This document shows, piece by piece, positions 60,901-64,000 of a stretch of DNA of 64,000 bases. The DNA comes from Hirudinaria manillensis. Its lineage: Eukaryota > Annelida > Clitellata > Hirudinida > Hirudinidae. The stretch is from contig CM067529.1 of the NCBI GenBank assembly GCA_034509925.1, forward strand, positions 6,921,501 to 6,985,500. The letters run 5' to 3'. Position 1 is the first letter of the stretch; every line of letters starts with the position of its first letter. The translations under genes were made by a program, and so were the position numbers. The notes beneath the pieces are model-generated. The model ran no database searches, was not told the origin of the DNA, and saw only the letters and a list, made by a program, of their open reading frames with translations.

Positions 60901-61647
60901 AATTCAGATAAGACCAGATAAAATTACACATCAAGAAAAGCAGATAAAAAGACCAGATAAAATTACACATCAAGAAAAGCAGATAAAAAGTCCAGATAAA
61001 ATTACACATCAAGAAAAGCAGATAAAAAGACCAGATAAAATTACACATCAAGAAAAGCAGATAAAAAGTCCAGATAAAATTACACATCAAGAAAAGCAAA
61101 ATAATGAAAAGCAGGAAAAGGGTAACTATGGTGATAATCCCAAGCATTTTATACGATTCCTGAGAAATCTGGTAAGTTAAGATGTTCTTAAATAAATAAA
61201 TTTTTTGTATTTATAACCATGTGTCCATTAGCTTAGCATGGCCTGGGCTGCTCTTTGAAGTGTGTTGCAAAATTTCTTAATAAATATGACTAACAATAGC
61301 TTGTAATGTGAACCATTTCTTTAAATGTTTCTTAATTTGGATGTTTCTTAATTATGTGGATGTCTGAAACCCACAATAGCAAGTTGCTAGAATGTTTCCA
61401 GTAGAGAATTTAGTTTGGAAACTTTTGTTTTGACCATGATTGAAACTTTTTACAGAATGTCCATGCTGGTCAGATCAAAAATACTAGAGCATTCCAAAAT
61501 CCAAGATTTTTCCAAGATTGGGTGGTAAAGAATGGTGCCCTCAGAGAATTAGTCCACTATATTTTTGATGCATGCAATGAATATGTTGATGAACAGTTCT
61601 GGCATGAATTCAGCAGATATTTTGGATCAAATCTAATCTTTAAATAA
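57966..61647 (+). CDS. Divergent IRE1/RNase L-like protein: pseudokinase plus KEN ribonuclease domain with repeat insertion
   Basis: Exons: 57966-58131, 58204-58414, about 58680-58774 (acceptor uncertain), 58973-59108, 59169-59316, 59523-59689, 59818-60045, 60130-60232, 60762-61171 and 61456-61647 (TAA). The first two encode a hydrophobic segment (LWMVMMIIMMLCPVV) and a helical region unlike known domains. The kinase N-lobe LFKGSFFGKAVIIRKILP and ADREVDIL align with IRE1 YRGMFDNRDVAVKRILP and ADREVQLL. The catalytic loop reads HGDLNPDHIL instead of HRDLKPxNIL, and the DFG site reads ISNM. The C-lobe KRDDLWSLGLILSYL and YIHPIFWY match RNase L and IRE1. In the KEN domain, W in SQSWINIA and R and H in FLRNLNVH align with RNase L catalytic-site residues W632, R667 and H672. 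FWHEFSRYFGSNLI matches the final helix. The third intron uses a GC donor (AA|GCAAGT). The product is probably a ligand- or dimer-switched RNase with a non-catalytic kinase; its role is unknown. Confidence 0.8.
60911..61099 (+). repeat. 39-bp coding minisatellite inside the KEN domain
   Basis: Five in-frame copies starting at 60911, 60950, 60989, 61028 and 61067 encode RPDKITHQEKQIK with position 1 reading R, R, S, R, S; the last copy is truncated after HQEKQ. The copies are nearly identical at the DNA level, and copies 2-3 repeat as copies 4-5, which indicates a recent 78-bp duplication. A degenerate copy (MAHQERQIQI) precedes the array. Confidence 0.95.
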
Positions 61648-61924
61648 GTGCTTTCATAGTGAGTGATAATCTATCTGTCTTTTTTTGTGTTTATTTATTC
61701 ATTCAATGGAAGAATGAAAATGAACTTTTGAGCATCATCCTCAGAGAAATAGGCAAATTTATGTATGTTTTTGGTTGTCTCAATTTCGAAAATTATGAAA
61801 AAATTTAAATTTAAAATAATTCAGGTAACAGGTTAATAATAAGAAGTACGAATGATAAAGCCGAAGTTGGGACTTCTAAAGTGATTAGTTTTTCTTATAA
61901 TCTCGAAAATATAAGATGGGCGCG

Positions 61925-62455
61925 AGACTCCATGTCGTTTTTGGCATCGTGAACAAAATAGGTGGAATTGCAAGAAAATTTAAAAAATAGAAATTGTAGA
62001 GGATAGTTTCATGATTCTTGTCATGTATTCACTTTTAAAATTTATTCAGTGGAATTGCTGAGTTTCGAGTTCGAAGTTGACTCAACACGCAGCGGAAGGG
62101 TCCATGTTGTTTTTGGCATCGTGAACAAAATAGGTGGATTTGCAAGAAAATGTAAACGAGCATAATTGTAGAGGATAGTTTTATGATTCGTTTGATGTAT
62201 TAATTTTTAAATTTGGTTCAGTGGAACTGCTGCGTTTGGAGTTAGAATAATCGCCGGCAAGCGATTTTTCCTAAACTTTTAACTGGGTCATTTCTTCCGA
62301 CTCCATGTCGTTTTTGGCATCGTGAACGAAACAGGCGGAGTTGCAAGAAAATTTAAAAAATAGAAATTGTAGAGGATAGTTTCATGGTTCTTGTGATGTA
62401 TTAATTTTTAAATTTTGTTCTGTGGAACTGCTGCGTTTGGAGGTTTCCTGAGTTA
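61925..62455. repeat. Three imperfect tandem copies of a 170-200 bp unit
   Basis: Units align from ccatgtcgtttttggcatcg at 61930, ccatgttgtttttggcatcg at 62102 and ccatgtcgtttttggcatcg at 62303. Each is followed by a gtgaac, aggtgga/aggcgga, ttgcaagaaaat, tgtagaggatagtt and ggaa(t/c)tgctg series. The spacing is 172 and 201 bases. The units have no coding frame and lie between the KEN gene's stop and the next gene's start. Confidence 0.9.
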
Positions 62456-62459
62456 GGGC

Positions 62460-62880
62460 TCACGCAATTTGTTGTCGTGTTCGTATGACGCCGGTCGAGT
62501 AAGGGCCGCCAGTAAATAAGCTCTAACCAAATCCGCGCAAACCATAACATTATTTTGTGTCTGAATTTTTAGTTTTATAAAATAAAGGTCATTACTTGAA
62601 AATCTCTTTTGGTTTTGTTTCATATATGACATATCACTTATTGTTTGGTAAAAATAAACGTTAAAATATGTTATTCAAATAATTTCCAATTTTATTTCTT
62701 AGTGTCATAAAAAAATTGGCAAAATGAAAATATTTTATTTGCACTTATTTTGTCTGGGGTTATTTATTTTCGGTTGAAATGTAAACAACTTGCTAGCTCA
62801 ATTTCGGGCAACCGGCTGGCCTGATGCAAGTAGGCGGTTGTGCTTGTTCGTTACGTAATTAGTTTAAGTTGAGAAGGAAA
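62460..62880 (+). promoter_or_regulatory. Probable promoter and 5' UTR region of the gene starting at 62881
   Basis: The last 120 bases before ATG 62881 are less AT-rich than the surroundings (ggcaaccggctggcctgatg, then a run through ttcgttacgtaatta). No TATA box is obvious. This is inferred from position only. Confidence 0.3.
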
Positions 62881-63031
62881 ATGGAGCACGCTTCGAACCT
62901 TGAGGTAAATATTAAACTCTAATAAACCTTAACGATACTAATATGATATTAAATTATTTGTTTTTCATTTTTAAGGGACTTACAGACTTACGGAAAAAAT
63001 GCGGCCTCGATTCTGCTTTGGAATGGAATAG
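62881..63031 (+). CDS. First two exons of an unrecognised gene continuing beyond the window
   Basis: ATG 62881 gives MEHASNLE, ending at GAG|GTAAAT (62904). The next exon, 62976-63031, continues in phase with GLTDLRKKCGLDSALEWNR and ends at AG|GTTTGT. No family was recognised from these 27 residues. Further exons were not identified before the right edge. Confidence 0.5.
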
Positions 63032-63039
63032 GTTTGTAA

Positions 63040-64000
63040 CTATCCTTGTATCGTCCGTCGTCTTAATTGTTTAATGAATAATAAGATGCTTTTGTTAATG
63101 TTTATGAAACAATTTTCAAAAAGTCTATTGCAACAAATAGCTAACAACCATTGGCTGATATAGAACACTTTGAAACTCAAAATTTGATGAAAGGAGAAAT
63201 GTTTGTAAATAGTCACTTTTATTCAGCTTCTAGATTACTTAATTTCCTCCTCCTGGTCAATAGGAAAACCAGATTTGGTTACACATCACTGGTTACTACA
63301 TCCTTACGCCTGATAGGGGTAACATACTGTCTCAAGTGTATATATGGTCTTTCTAAGGATATCATTACAGCACTTTCCACCTTGTTTAAATTGTCTTGAG
63401 TCGACATTCTTGATAAAACTCGAGACCAGTTGCAAAGATGAGAATGATGGAACTTTTGATGATCCACCATGAACAAAATTAAACTGAAAGTCTTGGATAG
63501 TGTTTGAGGCCCTCCTGTTGGAGAATTGGGACTGAATCCACAAAGGTGGGATACACCAGTTATGCAGAATTCACCTTTTTGCAAAATTATAAGCTTTTGA
63601 ATCAAGAGAATTGGGATCATAAAGGTGGTTTGCAAAATGGATTATTGTGAGGGAACCTTGAGTGATTCCTTATTAGGGTTGTTGCCCTACTTTTTTAAAA
63701 GCACTGGACATGATTATGAGTTAACTTAGTGTCATATTGTTGTTCAAGCACCTCATCACTGGTTCAAGCAGTCATGCTCTTAGCTCACATGTAATAAATG
63801 TGAAGAATGGTTTCAAGTTCCAATTACATTTATTTGAATATTATTTAGTTATTTTGTATTGTTGTGAGCATTCATATTCAGTTCATTAAATTAGTTTCTC
63901 ATTTGAATTTGTATGCTTTCATGAATGTATTCAATGAGTTTTGTTGCCTTTCATTACTAGTTGAAGTAAGCCTAATATTATTGAAACTAATCAATATTCT
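63040..64000. other. Right-edge region, probable intron, nothing recognised
   Basis: AT-rich sequence following the 63031 donor. Open frames at 63151-63399 (plus) and 63279-63635 (minus) overlap each other and show no family resemblance. They may be a decayed repeat. Confidence 0.3.

Noticed and set aside
60854-61147. Minus-strand 97-codon hydrophobic repeat frame (FLMCNFIW repeats)
   Set aside because: It is the complement of the K/Q-rich coding repeats of the KEN gene. AAA/GAA-rich codons read backwards give Phe/Leu/Ile. It has no independent splice or start support.
1-64000. tRNA, rRNA, CRISPR or operon-like structures
   Set aside because: I looked for tRNA T-arm-like motifs, regularly spaced repeats and closely packed same-strand intronless genes. 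I saw none that I could support.

Overview
The window is nuclear DNA from an animal, most likely an invertebrate. It is AT-rich. Its genes are broken into many small exons with GT-AG introns, mostly 50-500 bp, it uses the standard code, and it carries decayed non-LTR retrotransposons, microsatellites and minisatellites. The species cannot be told from sequence alone. I assembled the gene models by hand from recognised protein families and by checking that reading phase is kept across each splice site.

Left part (1-13,160): the 5' end of cytosolic aspartyl-tRNA synthetase (minus), a decayed LINE fragment, a complete 19-exon CASD1 sialate O-acetyltransferase gene (plus), a complete SLX9 ribosome-biogenesis gene (minus), and, head-to-head with SLX9, a TPGS1 gene (plus) for a subunit of the tubulin polyglutamylase complex. 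Middle (13,160-27,877): one large minus-strand gene of about 47 exons for the catalytic alpha subunit of the Ral GTPase-activating complex (RALGAPA), with its C-terminal Rap/RalGAP domain at the low-coordinate end.

From 28,000 to 49,000: an unrecognised polyQ/proline-rich gene (minus, 30.7-35.6 kb), a decayed LINE (36.9-38 kb), a reticulon gene with two alternative first exons (minus, 39.4-42.8 kb), an unrecognised compact four-exon gene (minus, 44.4-46.2 kb), and a long stretch without recognisable genes.

Right part (49,000-64,000): the most unusual locus. Plus-strand exons at 57,966-61,647 encode a pseudokinase joined to a KEN-type endoribonuclease domain, as in IRE1 and RNase L. The kinase catalytic motifs are degraded, but the KEN Arg and His are kept. 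The KEN domain is interrupted by about 105 lysine/glutamine-rich residues that include five near-identical 13-residue repeats. Upstream exons (52.8-55.7 kb) encode a very basic, partly self-duplicated protein that may be its N-terminus. A 5'-truncated LINE lies antisense between the two blocks. A three-copy intergenic repeat and the first two exons of another gene (62,881 onward) close the window.

The genes belong to unrelated housekeeping and signalling pathways. I see no operon-like organisation apart from the SLX9/TPGS1 bidirectional promoter.
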